The position numbers and the translations under genes were made by a program. Below are positions 26,072 to 37,780 of a stretch of DNA of 64,000 nucleotides, piece after piece. The notes beneath the pieces were generated by a model. The model did no database searches and was not told the DNA's origin. It saw nothing but the letters and a program-made list of their open reading frames with translations. Each line of letters starts with the position of its first letter. The stretch's first letter is position 1. The DNA comes from Colletes latitarsis (Eukaryota; Arthropoda; Insecta; Hymenoptera; Colletidae): assembly GCF_051014445.1 (NCBI RefSeq), contig NC_135134.1:2571672-2635671 (forward strand), written 5' to 3'.

Positions 26072-29000
26072 TCGCATACTTGTTGGCCAGATCCTGGGCT
26101 TTTTCTGGTTTGGATCACGTAGTAATGCGGTACCACACCGAAACAGTCAATTAAATCTGGTTTCGATTAATATTTTAGAGAACAACGCCGGTTATATCTC
26201 GGTTAGGTCTGGGATTTGCCCTCAACTGGCTCGTACCTTCGCATTTCTCGCATACTTGGTGGCTAGATCCTGGCCTTTTTCTGGTTTGGATCACGTAGTA
26301 CTGCGGTACCACACTGAAACAGTCAATTAAACCTGGTTCCGATTAATATTTTGGAGGATAACGCCGGTTATGTCTCGGTTAGGTCTGGGATTTGCCCTCA
26401 TCTGGCTCGTACTTTCGCATCTATCGCATACTTGTTGGCCAGATCCTGGCCTTTTTCTGGCTTGGACCACGTAGTAATGTGGTACCACACTGAAACAGTC
26501 AAATAAACCTGGTTCCGATTAACATTTTAGAGGATAACGCCGGCTATGTCTGGGATAGGTCTGGTATTTGCCCTCATCTGGCTCGTACTTTCGCATTTTT
26601 CGCATACTTGCTGGCCAGATCCTGGCCTTTTTCTGGTCTGTATCACGTAGTAACGTGGTACCACACTGAAACCGTCAATAAAAGCTGGTTCGGATTAGTA
26701 TCTTAGAGGATAACGCTGGTTATGGCTGGGTTAGTTGTGGTATTTGCAATCATCTGGCTCGTAGCTTCGCATTTTTCGCCTACTTGTTGTCAAGATCCTG
26801 GGCTTTTTCTGGATTGGATCACGTAGTAATGCGGCACCGCACCGTAACAGTCAATTAAACCTGGTTGCGATTAATATTTTGGAGGATAACGCCGGTTATG
26901 TCTCGGTTAGGTGTGGGATTTGCCCTTATCTGGATCGTACTTTCGCATACTTCGCTGCCCTTTTGGCAAGATCCTGGCCTTTTTCTGGTTTGTATCACGT
27001 AGTGATGTGGTACCACACTGAAACGGTCAATAGAAGCTGGTTCCGAATAGTATTTTAGAGGATAACGCAGGTTACGTCTGGGTTAGTTCTGGTATTTGCA
27101 ATCATCTGGCTCGTAATTTCGCAATTTTCGCGTACTTGTTGGCCAGATCTTGGGTTTTTTGTGGTTTGGATTCCGTCATAATGTGGTTCCACACCGAAGC
27201 AGTCCATGAAACCTGGTTGCGATGAATATTTTGGAGGATAACGCTGGTTATGTTTGGGTTAGTTCTGGCATTTGCAATCATCTGGCTCGTACTTTCGCAT
27301 TTTTCGCATACTTGTTGGCCAAATCTTGGGCTTTTTCTGGTTTGGATCATGTAGTAATGCGGAACCACACCGTAACAGTCAATTAAACCTGGTTGCGGTT
27401 AATATTTTGGAGGATAACGCCGGTTATGTCTCGGTTAGTTCTGGGATTTGCCCTCATCTGGCTCGTACCTTCGCATTTTCCGCATACTTGTTGGCCAGAT
27501 CCTGGCCTTTTTCTGGTTTGCATCACGTAGTGATGTGGTACCACACTGAAACAGTCAATAGAAGCTGGTTGCGATTAATATTTTAGAGGATAACGCCGGT
27601 TATGTCTCGGTTAGGTCTGGGATTTGCAATCATCTGGCTCATACTTTCGCGTTCTTCGCATACTTCTTGGCCAGATACACGGTTTTTTCTGGTTTGGATC
27701 CCGTAATACTGACGTTCCACACCGAAACAGTCAATTAAACCTGGTTTCGATTAATATTTTAGAGAACAACGCCGGTTATATCTCGGTTAGGTCTGGGATT
27801 TGCAATCCTCTGGCGCATACTTTCGCGTTTCTCGCAAACTTGTTGGCCAGATCCGGGCCTTTTCCTGGCATGGACCACGTAGTAATGTGGTACCAGACCG
27901 AAACAGTCAATTAAACCTGGTTGCGATTAATATTTTAGAGGATAACGCCGGTTATGCCTGGGTTAGGTCTGGGAATTGCCCTTATCTGGCTCGTACTTTC
28001 GCATTTCTCGCATACTTGTTGGCCAGATCCTGGGCTTTTTCTGGTTTGGATCACGTAGTAATGCGGTACCACACCGAAAAACTCAATTAAACCTGGTTGC
28101 GATTAATATTTTAGAGGATAACGCCGGTTATGTCTCGGTTAGATCTGGGATTTCCAATCATCTTGCTCATACTTTCGCGTTCTTCGCATACTTCTTGGCC
28201 AGATACAGGGTTTCTTCTGGTTTGGATCCCGTAATAATGACGTTCCACACCGAAACAGTCAATTAAGCCTGGTTTCGATTAATATTTTAGAGAACAACGC
28301 CGGTTATATCTCGGTTAGGTCTGGGATTTGCCCTTATCTGGCTCGTACCTTCGCATTTGTCGCATACCTGTTGGCCAGATCCTGGGCTTTTTCTGGTTTG
28401 GATCACGTAGTAATGCGGTACCACACCGTAACAGTCAATTAAACCTGGTTGCCATCAATATTTTGGAGGTTAACGCCGGTTATGTCTCGCCTAGGTCTGG
28501 GATTTGCCCTCATCTGGCTCGTACCTTCGCATTTTTCGCCTACTTGTTGGCAAAATCCTGTGCTTTTTCTGGTTCGGATCACGTACTACTGCGGTACCAC
28601 ACCGAAACAGTCATTTAAACCCGGTTGCGATTAATATTTTAGAGGATAACACCGGTTATGACTGGGTTAGGTCTGGGATTTGCCCTCATCTGGCTCGTAC
28701 TTTCGCATTTTCCGCATACTTGTTGGCCAGATACAGGGTTTTTTCTGGTTTGGATCCCGTAATAATGACGTTCCACACCGAAACAGTCAATTAAACCTGG
28801 TTTCGATTAATATTTTAGAGAACTACGCCGGTTATATCTCGGTTAGGTCTGGGATTTGCCCTCATCTGGCTCGTACTTTCGCATATTTCGCCTCCCTTTT
28901 GGCAAGATCCTGGCCTTTTTCTGGTTTGTATCACGTAGTGATGTGGTACCACACTGAAACAGTCAATAGAAGCTGGTTCCGAATAGTATATTAGAGGATA

Positions 29001-29464
29001 ACGCAGGTTACGTCTGGGTTAGTTCCGGCATTTGCAATCATCAGGCTCGTACTTTCGCATTTTTCGCATACTTGTTGGCCAAATCCTGGGCTTTTTCTGG
29101 TTTGGATCATGTAGTAATGCGGAACCACACCGTAACAGTCAATTAAACCTGGTTGCGGTTAATATTTTGGAGGATAACGCCGGTTATGTCTCGGTTAGGT
29201 CTGGGATTTGCCCTCATCTGGCTCGTACCTTCGCATTTTCCGCATACTTGTTGGCCAGATCCTGGCCTTTTTCTGGTTTGTATCACGTAGTGATGTTGTA
29301 CCACACTGAAACAGTCAATAGAAGCTGGTTCCGAATAGTATATTAGAGGATAACGCAGGTTACGTCTGGGTTAGTTCTTGTATTTGCAACCATCTGGCTC
29401 GTAATTTCGCAATTTTCGCGTACTTGTTGGCCAGATCTTGGTTTGGATTCCGTCATAATGTGGT
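25780..29464 (+). repeat. First unit of a 3,685-bp tandem duplication
   Basis: The unit is 21 monomers minus 11 bp, because it includes the 11-bp deletion monomer near 29,437. The match to the next unit runs without break from about 25,780 to 29,604. Shared tags include CTCAACTGGCTCG, CGGCTATGTCTGGGATAGG, GTCTGTATCACG, GGCACCGCACCG, GATACACGGTTTTTTCTGG and CATGGACCACG. A difference is GTAACGTGG at 26,650 against GTAATGTGG in the second unit. Confidence 0.83.
29432..29451 (+). repeat. Monomer with 11-bp deletion, site 2
   Basis: Same junction and same flanks as site 1 (CTTGTATTTGCAACC left, GAAACAGTCAATTAAACC right). It lies at offset 6,501 from site 1 and at the end of the first 3,685-bp tandem unit. 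Confidence 0.85.
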
Positions 29465-32400
29465 TCCACACCGAAACAGTCAATTAAACCTGGTTTCGAT
29501 TAATATTTTAGAGAACAACGCCGGTTATATCTCGGTTAGGTCTGGGATTTGCCCTAATCTGGCTGGTACTTTCGCATTTTCCGCATACTTGTTGGCCAGA
29601 TCCTGGGCTTTTTCTGGTTTGTATCACGTAGTGGTGTGGTACCACACTGGAACAGTCAATAGAAGCTGGTTCCGAATAGTATTTTAGAGGATAACGCAGG
29701 TTACGTCTGGGTTAGTTCTGGTATTTGCAACCATCTGGCTCGTACTTTCGCATTTCTCGCATACTTGTTGGCCAGATCCTGGGCTTTTTCTGGTTTGGAT
29801 CACGTAGTAATGCGGTACCACACCGAAACAGTCAATTAAATCTGGTTTCGATTAATATTTTAGAGAACAACGCCGGTTATATCTCGGTTAGGTCTGGGAT
29901 TTGCCCTCAACTGGCTCGTACCTTCGCATTTCTCGCATACTTGGTGGCTAGATCCTGGCCTTTTTCTGGTTTGGATCACGTAGTACTGCGGTACCACACT
30001 GAAACAGTCAATTAAACCTGGTTCCGATTAATATTTTGGAGGATAACGCCGGTTATGTCTCGGTTAGGTCTGGGATTTGCCCTCATCTGGCTCGTACTTT
30101 CGCATCTATCGCATACTTGTTGGCCAGATCCTGGCCTTTTTCTGGCTTGGACCACGTAGTAATGTGGTACCACACTGAAACAGTCAAATAAACCTGGTTC
30201 CGATTAACATTTTAGAGGATAACGCCGGCTATGTCTGGGATAGGTCTGGTATTTGCCCTCATCTGGCTCGTACTTTCGCATTTTTCGCATACTTGCTGGC
30301 CAGATCCTGGCCTTTTTCTGGTCTGTATCACGTAGTAATGTGGTACCACACTGAAACCGTCAATAAAAGCTGGTTCGGATTAGTATCTTAGAGGATAACG
30401 CTGGTTATGGCTGGGTTAGTTGTGGTATTTGCAATCATCTGGCTCGTAGCTTCGCATTTTTCGCCTACTTGTTGTCAAGATCCTGGGCTTTTTCTAGATT
30501 GGATCACGTAGTAATGCGGCACCGCACCGTAACAGTCAATTAAACCTGGTTGCGATTAATATTTTGGAGGATAACGCCGGTTATGTCTCGGTTAGGTGTG
30601 GGATTTGCCCTTATCTGGATCGTACTTTCGCATACTTCGCTGCCCTTTTGGCAAGATCCTGGCCTTTTTCTGGTTTGTATCACGTAGTGATGTGGTACCA
30701 CACTGAAACGGTCAATAGAAGCTGGTTCCGAATAGTATTTTAGAGGATAACGCAGGTTACGTCTGGGTTAGTTCTGGTATTTGCAATCATCTGGCTCGTA
30801 ATTTCGCAATTTTCGCGTACTTGTTGGCCAGATCTTGGGTTTTTTGTGGTTTGGATTCCGTCATAATGTGGTTCCACACCGAAGCAGTCCATGAAACCTG
30901 GTTGCGATGAATATTTTGGAGGATAACGCTGGTTATGTTTGGGTTAGTTCTGGCATTTGCAATCATCTGGCTCGTACTTTCGCATTTTTCGCATACTTGT
31001 TGGCCAAATCTTGGGCTTTTTCTGGTTTGGATCATGTAGTAATGCGGAACCACACCGTAACAGTCAATTAAACCTGGTTGCGGTTAATATTTTGGAGGAT
31101 AACGCCGGTTATGTCTCGGTTAGTTCTGGGATTTGCCCTCATCTGGCTCGTACCTTCGCATTTTCCGCATACTTGTTGGCCAGATCCTGGCCTTTTTCTG
31201 GTTTGCATCACGTAGTGATGTGGTACCACACTGAAACAGTCAATAGAAGCTGGTTGCGATTAATATTTTAGAGGATAACGCCGGTTATGTCTCGGTTAGG
31301 TCTGGGATTTGCAATCATCTGGCTCATACTTTCGCGTTCTTCGCATACTTCTTGGCCAGATACACGGTTTTTTCTGGTTTGGATCCCGTAATACTGACGT
31401 TCCACACCGAAACAGTCAATTAAACCTGGTTTCGATTAATATTTTAGAGAACAACGCCGGTTATATCTCGGTTAGGTCTGGGATTTGCAATCCTCTGGCG
31501 CATACTTTCGCGTTTCTCGCAAACTTGTTGGCCAGATCCGGGCCTTTTCCTGGCATGGACCACGTAGTAATGTGGTACCAGACCGAAACAGTCAATTAAA
31601 CCTGGTTGCGATTAATATTTTAGAGGATAACGCCGGTTATGCCTGGGTTAGGTCTGGGAATTGCCCTTATCTGGCTCGTACTTTCGCATTTCTCGCATAC
31701 TTGTTGGCCAGATCCTGGGCTTTTTCTGGTTTGGATCACGTAGTAATGCGGTACCACACCGAAAAACTCAATTAAACCTGGTTGCGATTAATATTTTAGA
31801 GGATAACGCCGGTTATGTCTCGGTTAGATCTGGGATTTCCAATCATCTTGCTCATACTTTCGCGTTCTTCGCATACTTCTTGGCCAGATACAGGGTTTCT
31901 TCTGGTTTGGATCCCGTAATAATGACGTTCCACACCGAAACAGTCAATTAAGCCTGGTTTCGATTAATATTTTAGAGAACAACGCCGGTTATATCTCGGT
32001 TAGGTCTGGGATTTGCCCTTATCTGGCTCGTACCTTCGCATTTGTCGCATACCTGTTGGCCAGATCCTGGGCTTTTTCTGGTTTGGATCACGTAGTAATG
32101 CGGTACCACACCGTAACAGTCAATTAAACCTGGTTGCCATCAATATTTTGGAGGTTAACGCCGGTTATGTCTCGCCTAGGTCTGGGATTTGCCCTCATCT
32201 GGCTCGTACCTTCGCATTTTTCGCCTACTTGTTGGCAAAATCCTGTGCTTTTTCTGGTTCGGATCACGTACTACTGCGGTACCACACCGAAACAGTCATT
32301 TAAACCCGGTTGCGATTAATATTTTAGAGGATAACACCGGTTATGACTGGGTTAGGTCTGGGATTTGCCCTCATCTGGCTCGTACTTTCGCATTTTCCGC

Positions 32401-33149
32401 ATACTTGTTGGCCAGATACAGGGTTTTTTCTGGTTTGGATCCCGTAATAATGACGTTCCACACCGAAACAGTCAATTAAACCTGGTTTCGATTAATATTT
32501 TAGAGAACTACGCCGGTTATATCTCGGTTAGGTCTGGGATTTGCCCTCATCTGGCTCGTACTTTCGCATATTTCGCCTCCCTTTTGGCAAGATCCTGGCC
32601 TTTTTCTGGTTTGTATCACGTAGTGATGTGGTACCACACTGAAACAGTCAATAGAAGCTGGTTCCGAATAGTATATTAGAGGATAACGCAGGTTACGTCT
32701 GGGTTAGTTCCGGCATTTGCAATCATCAGGCTCGTACTTTCGCATTTTTCGCATACTTGTTGGCCAAATCCTGGGCTTTTTCTGGTTTGGATCATGTAGT
32801 AATGCGGAACCACACCGTAACAGTCAATTAAACCTGGTTGCGGTTAATATTTTGGAGGATAACGCCGGTTATGTCTCGGTTAGGTCTGGGATTTGCCCTC
32901 ATCTGGCTCGTACCTTCGCATTTTCCGCATACTTGTTGGCCAGATCCTGGCCTTTTTCTGGTTTGTATCACGTAGTGATGTTGTACCACACTGAAACAGT
33001 CAATAGAAGCTGGTTCCGAATAGTATATTAGAGGATAACGCAGGTTACGTCTGGGTTAGTTCTTGTATTTGCAACCATCTGGCTCGTAATTTCGCAATTT
33101 TCGCGTACTTGTTGGCCAGATCTTGGTTTGGATTCCGTCATAATGTGGT
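29465..33149 (+). repeat. Second unit of the 3,685-bp tandem duplication
   Basis: This unit contains its own 11-bp deletion monomer at about 33,123. Variants private to it relative to the first unit are few, e.g. TTTTTCTAGATTGG near 30,492 against TTTTTCTGGATTGG. The GTGATGTTGTACC variant near 29,294 and 32,979 is shared by both units. The unit pair is head to tail with no intervening sequence, as expected of an unequal crossover. Confidence 0.83.
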
Positions 33150-33310
33150 TCCACACCGAAACAGTCAATTAAACCTGGTTTCGATTAATATTTTAGAGAA
33201 CAACGCCGGTTATATCTCGGTTAGGTCTGGGATTTGCCCTAATCTGGCTGGTACTTTCGCATTTTCCGCATACTTGTTGGCCAGATCCTGGCCTTTTTCT
33301 GGTTTGTATC
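30850..33310 (+). repeat. Fourteen-monomer block copied at 40,330-42,790 (offset 9,480)
   Basis: Order is kept from the GGAACCACACCGTAACAG unit through GCGCATACTTTCGCG, CTTGCTCATAC, GAGGTTAACG, CATTTAAA, GAACTACGCC and the 11-bp deletion unit. The 40-kb copy has more private changes, e.g. CAGGGTGTCTTCTGG twice, CCGGTCATGTCTCGC at 41,641 and TATTTGAGGATAACG at 42,505. The last change removes a stop codon in one frame and creates the longest open frame of the window, 151 codons, with no coding meaning. Confidence 0.78.
33117..33136 (+). repeat. Monomer with 11-bp deletion, site 3
   Basis: Same flanks as sites 1 and 2. It is explained as the copy of site 2 in the 3,685-bp tandem duplication, and equally as the partner of site 1 at offset 10,186. 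Confidence 0.85.
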
Positions 33311-34419
33311 ACGTAGTGGTGTGGTACCACACTGAAACAGTCAATAGAAGCTGGTTCCGAATAGTATTTTAGAGGATAACGCAGGTTACGTCTGGGTTAG
33401 TTCTGGTATTTGCAATCATCTGGCTCGTACTTTCGCATTTCTCGCATACTTGTTGGCCAGATCCTGGGCTTTTTCTGGTTTGGATCACGTAGTAATGCGG
33501 GACCACACCGAAACAGTCAATTAAATCTGGTTTCGATTAATATTTTAGAGAACAACGCCGGTTATATCTCGGTTAGGTCTGGGATTTGCCCTCAACTGGC
33601 TCGTACCTTCGCATTTCTCGCATACTTGGTGGCTAGATCCTGGCCTTTTTCTGGTTTGGATCACGTAGTAATGCGGTACCACACTGAAACAGTCAATTAA
33701 ACCTGGTTCCGATTATTATTTTGGAGGATAACGCTGGTTATGGCTGGGTTAGTTGTGGTATTTGCAATCATCTGGCTCGTAGCTTCGCATTTTTCGCCTA
33801 CTTGTTGTCAAGATCCTGGGCTTTTTCTGGATTGGATCACGTAGTAATGCGGCACCGCACCGTAACAGTCAATTAAACCTGGTTGCGATTAATATTTTGG
33901 AGGATAACGCCGGTTATGTCTCGGTTAGGTGTGGGATTTGCCCTTATCTCGATCGTACTTTCGCATTTTTCGCATACTTGTTGGCCAGATCCTGGCCTTT
34001 TTCTGGCTTGGACCACGTAGTAATTAGGTACCACACTGAAACATTCAACTAAACCTGGTTCCGATTAATATTTTAGAGGATAACGCCGGTTATGTCTCGG
34101 TTAGATCTGGGATTTCCAATCATCTGGCTCATACTTTCGCGTTCTTCGCATACTTCTTGGCCAGATACAGGGTTTCTTCTGGTTTGGATCCCGTAATAAT
34201 GACGTTCCACACCGAAACAGTCAATTAAGCCTGGTTTCGATTAATATTTTAGAGAACAACGCCGGTTATATCTCGGTTAGGTCTGGGATTTGCCCTTATC
34301 TGGCTCGTACCTTCGCATTTCTCGCATACCTGTTGGCCAGATCCTGGGCTTTTTCTGGTTTGGATCACGTAGTAATGCGGTACCACACCGTAACAGTCAA
34401 TTAAACCTGGTTGCCATCA

Positions 34420-37400
34420 ATATTTTGGAGGATAACGCCGGTTATGCCTGGGTTAGGTCTGGGATTTGCCCTCATCTGGCTCGTACCTTCGCATATTTCG
34501 CCTACTTGTTGGCAAGATCCTGGGCTTTTTCTGGTTCGGATCACGTAGTACTGCGGTACCACACCGAAACAGTCAATTAAACCCGGTTGCGAGTAATATT
34601 TTAGAGGATAACGCCGGTTATGTCTCGGTTAGGTCTGGGATTTGCCCTCATCTGGCTCGTACTTTCGCATTTCTCGCATAATTGTTGGCCATATACAGGG
34701 CTTTTTCGGGTTTGTATCCCGTCGTAATGTGGTTCCACACCGAAACAGTCAATTAAACCTGACTGCGATTAATATTTTAGGGGATAACGCTGGTTATGTC
34801 TCGGTTAGGTCTGGAATTTGCCCTTATCTGGCTCGTACTTTCGCATTTTTCGCATACTTGTTGGCCAGATCCTGGCCTTTTGCTGGCTTGGACCACGTAG
34901 TAATGTGGTACCAGACCGAAACAGTCAATTAAACCTTGTTGCGATTAATATTTTAGAGGATAACGCCGGTTATTCCTGGGTTAGGTCTGGGATTTGCCCC
35001 CTTCTGGCTCGTACTTTCGCATTTCTCGCACACTTGTTGGCCAGATCCTGGGCTTTTTCTAGTTTGGATCACGTAGTAATGCGGTACCACACCGAAAAAG
35101 TCAATCAAACCTGGTTGCGATTAATATTTTAGAGGATAACGCCGGTTATGTCACGGTTAGGTCTGGGATTTGCAATCATCTGACTCATACTTTCGCGTTC
35201 TTCGCATACTTCTTGGCCAGATACAGGGTTTTTTCTGGTTTGGATCCCGTAATAATGACGCTCCACACCGAAACAGTCAATTAAACCTGGTTTCGATTAA
35301 TATTTTAGAGAACAACGCCGGTTATATCTCGGTTAGGTCTGGGATTTGCCCTAATCTGGCTGGTACTTTCGCATTTTCCGCATACTTGTTGGCCAGATCC
35401 TGGGCTTTTTCTGGTTAGTATCACGTAGTGGTGTGGTACCACACTGGAACAGTCAATAGAAGCTGGTTCCGAATAGTATTTTAGAGGATAACGCAGGTTA
35501 CGTCTGGGTTAGTTCTGGTATTTGCAATCATCTGGCTCGTACTTTCGCATTTTTCGCATACTTGTTGGCCAGATCCTGGCCTTTTGCTGGCTTGGACCAC
35601 GTAGTAATGTGGTACCAGACCGAAACAGTCAATTAAACCTTGTTGCGATTAATATTTTAGAGGATAACGCCGGTTATTCCTGGGTTAGGTCTGGGATTTG
35701 CCCCCTTCTGGCTCGTACTTTCGCATTTCTCGCACACTTGTTGGCCAGATCCTGGGCTTTTTCTAGTTTGGATCACGTAGTAATGCGGTACCACACCGAA
35801 AAAGTCAATCAAACCTGGTTGCGATTAATATTTTAGAGGATAACGCCGGTTATGTCACGGTTAGGTCTGGGATTTGCAATCATCTGACTCATACTTTCGC
35901 GTTCTTCGCATACTTCTTGGCCAGATACAGGGTTTTTTCTGGTTTGGATCCCGTAATAATGACGCTCCACACCGAAACAGTCAATTAAACCTGGTTTCGA
36001 TTAATATTTTAGAGAACAACGCCGGTTATATCTCGGTTAGGTCTGGGATTTGCCCTAATCTGGCTGGTACTTTCGCATTTTCCGCATACTTGTTGGCCAG
36101 ATCCTGGGCTTTTTCTGGTTTGTATCACGTAGTGGTGTGGTACCACACTGGAACAGTCAATAGAAGCTGGTTCCGAATAGTATTTTAGAGGATAACGCAG
36201 GTTACGTCTGGGTTAGTTCTGGTATTTGCAATCATCTGGCTCGTACTTTCGCATTTCTCGCATACTTGTTGGCCAGATCCTGGGCTTTTTCTGGTTTGGA
36301 TCACGTAGTAATGCGGTACCACACCGAAACAGTCAATTAAATCTGGTTTCGATTAATATTTTAGAGAACAACGCCGGTTATATCTCGGTTAGGTCTGGGA
36401 TTTGCCCTCAACTGGCTCGTACCTTCGCATTTCTCGCATACTTGGTGGCTAGATCCTGGCCTTTTTCTGGTTTGGATCACGTAGTACTGCGGTACCACAC
36501 TGAAACAGTCAATTAAACCTGGTTCCGATTAATATTTTGGAGGATAACGCCGGTTATGTCTCGGTTAGGTCTGGGATTTGCCCTCATCTGGCTCGTACTT
36601 TCGCATCTATCGCATACTTGTTGGCCAGATCCTGGCCTTTTTCTGGCTTGGACCACGTAGTAATGTGGTACCACACTGAAACAGTCAAATAAACCTGGTT
36701 CCGATTAACATTTTAGAGGATAACGCCGGCTATGTCTGGGATAGGTCTGGTATTTGCCCTCATCTGGCTCGTACTTTCGCATTTTTCGCATACTTGCTGG
36801 CCAGATCCTGGCCTTTTTCTGGTCTGTATCACGTAGTAATGTGGTACCACACTGAAACCGTCAATAAAAGCTGGTTCGGATTAGTATCTTAGAGGATAAC
36901 GCTGGTTATGGCTGGGTTAGTTGTGGTATTTGCAATCATCTGGCTCGTAGCTTCGCATTTTTCGCCTACTTGTTGTCAAGATCCTGGGCTTTTTCTGGAT
37001 TGGATCACGTAGTAATGCGGCACCGCACCGTAACAGTCAATTAAACCTGGTTGCGATTAATATTTTGGAGGATAACGCCGGTTATGTCTCGGTTAGGTGT
37101 GGGATTTGCCCTTATCTGGATCGTACTTTCGCATTTTTCGCATACTTGTTGGCCAGATCCTGGCCTTTTTCTGGCTTGGACCACGTAGTAATTAGGTACC
37201 ACACTGAAACATTCAACTAAACCTGGTTCCGATTAATATTTTAGAGGATAACGCCGGTTATGTCTCGGTTAGATCTGGGATTTCCAATCATCTGGCTCAT
37301 ACTTTCGCGTTCTTCGCATACTTCTTGGCCAGATACAGGGTTTCTTCTGGTTTGGATCCCGTAATAATGACGTTCCACACCGAAACAGTCAATTAAGCCT

Positions 37401-37780
37401 GGTTTCGATTAATATTTTAGAGAACAACGCCGGTTATATCTCGGTTAGGTCTGGGATTTGCCCTTATCTGGCTCGTACCTTCGCATTTCTCGCATACCTG
37501 TTGGCCAGATCCTGGGCTTTTTCTGGTTTGGATCACGTAGTAATGCGGTACCACACCGTAACAGTCAATTAAACCTGGTTGCCATCAATATTTTGGAGGA
37601 TAACGCCGGTTATGTCTCGCCTAGGTCTGGGATTTGCCCTCATCTGGCTCGTACCTTCGCATTTTTCGCCTACCTGTTGGCAAAATCCTGTGCTTTTTCT
37701 GGTTCGGATCACGTACTACTGCGGTACCACACCGAAACAGTCAATTAAACCCGGTTGCGATTAATATTTTAGAGGATAAC
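34420..37780 (+). repeat. Block copied at 43,196-45,852 minus one 704-bp unit
   Basis: Offsets are 8,776 before and 8,072 after the 704-bp duplication, a difference of exactly four monomers. Shared tags are TACTGCGGTACC, CATAATTGTTGGCCATATC, AAACCTGACTGCG, CTGGAATTTGCCC, CTCAACTGGCTCG, CGGCTATGTC and GATTTCCAATC. At its right end this block reads ATAACACCGGTTATGACTGGG; the copy reads ATAACGCCGGTTATGTTTGGG and continues into a different series. Confidence 0.78.
34831..36257 (+). repeat. Tandem duplication of four monomers (704 bp), second site
   Basis: This is a copy of the 24.6-26.1 kb pair at offset 10,186, keeping both 704-bp units and the CTGGTTAGTATCAC difference between them near 35,412. 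The related segment at 43.2-44.3 kb has only one 704-bp unit. The duplication therefore either happened on the branch leading to the other two sites or was reversed at 43-44 kb. Confidence 0.78.

Larger units (their letters stand above)
21765..26945 (+). repeat. 5.2-kb block, near-identical to 31,951-37,131 (offset 10,186)
   Basis: Some 29 monomers match in order, including the 11-bp deletion unit at 22,937 and 33,123, the GTCTGGAATTTGCCC unit, the 704-bp internal duplication and the CTCAACTGGCTCG unit. I saw only scattered single-base differences, e.g. CCATATCC against CCATATAC near 24,508/34,694 and CAGACAATT against CAGTCAATT near 25,088/35,274. The match ends at 26,945, where this copy turns into TTCGCATACTTCGCTGCCC and the other into CATTTTTCGCATAC. 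The low divergence implies a recent event. Confidence 0.85.
31951..37131 (+). repeat. Second copy of the 5.2-kb block
   Basis: This is the partner of 21,765-26,945. Its left part also belongs to the second unit of the 3,685-bp tandem pair. The offset 10,186 equals 6,501 + 3,685, so the simplest order is a long block copy combined with the 3.7-kb tandem duplication between the two copies. Past 37,131 it continues into the GGATTTCCAATCATCTGG and TGTCTCGCCTAGG series. Confidence 0.83.
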
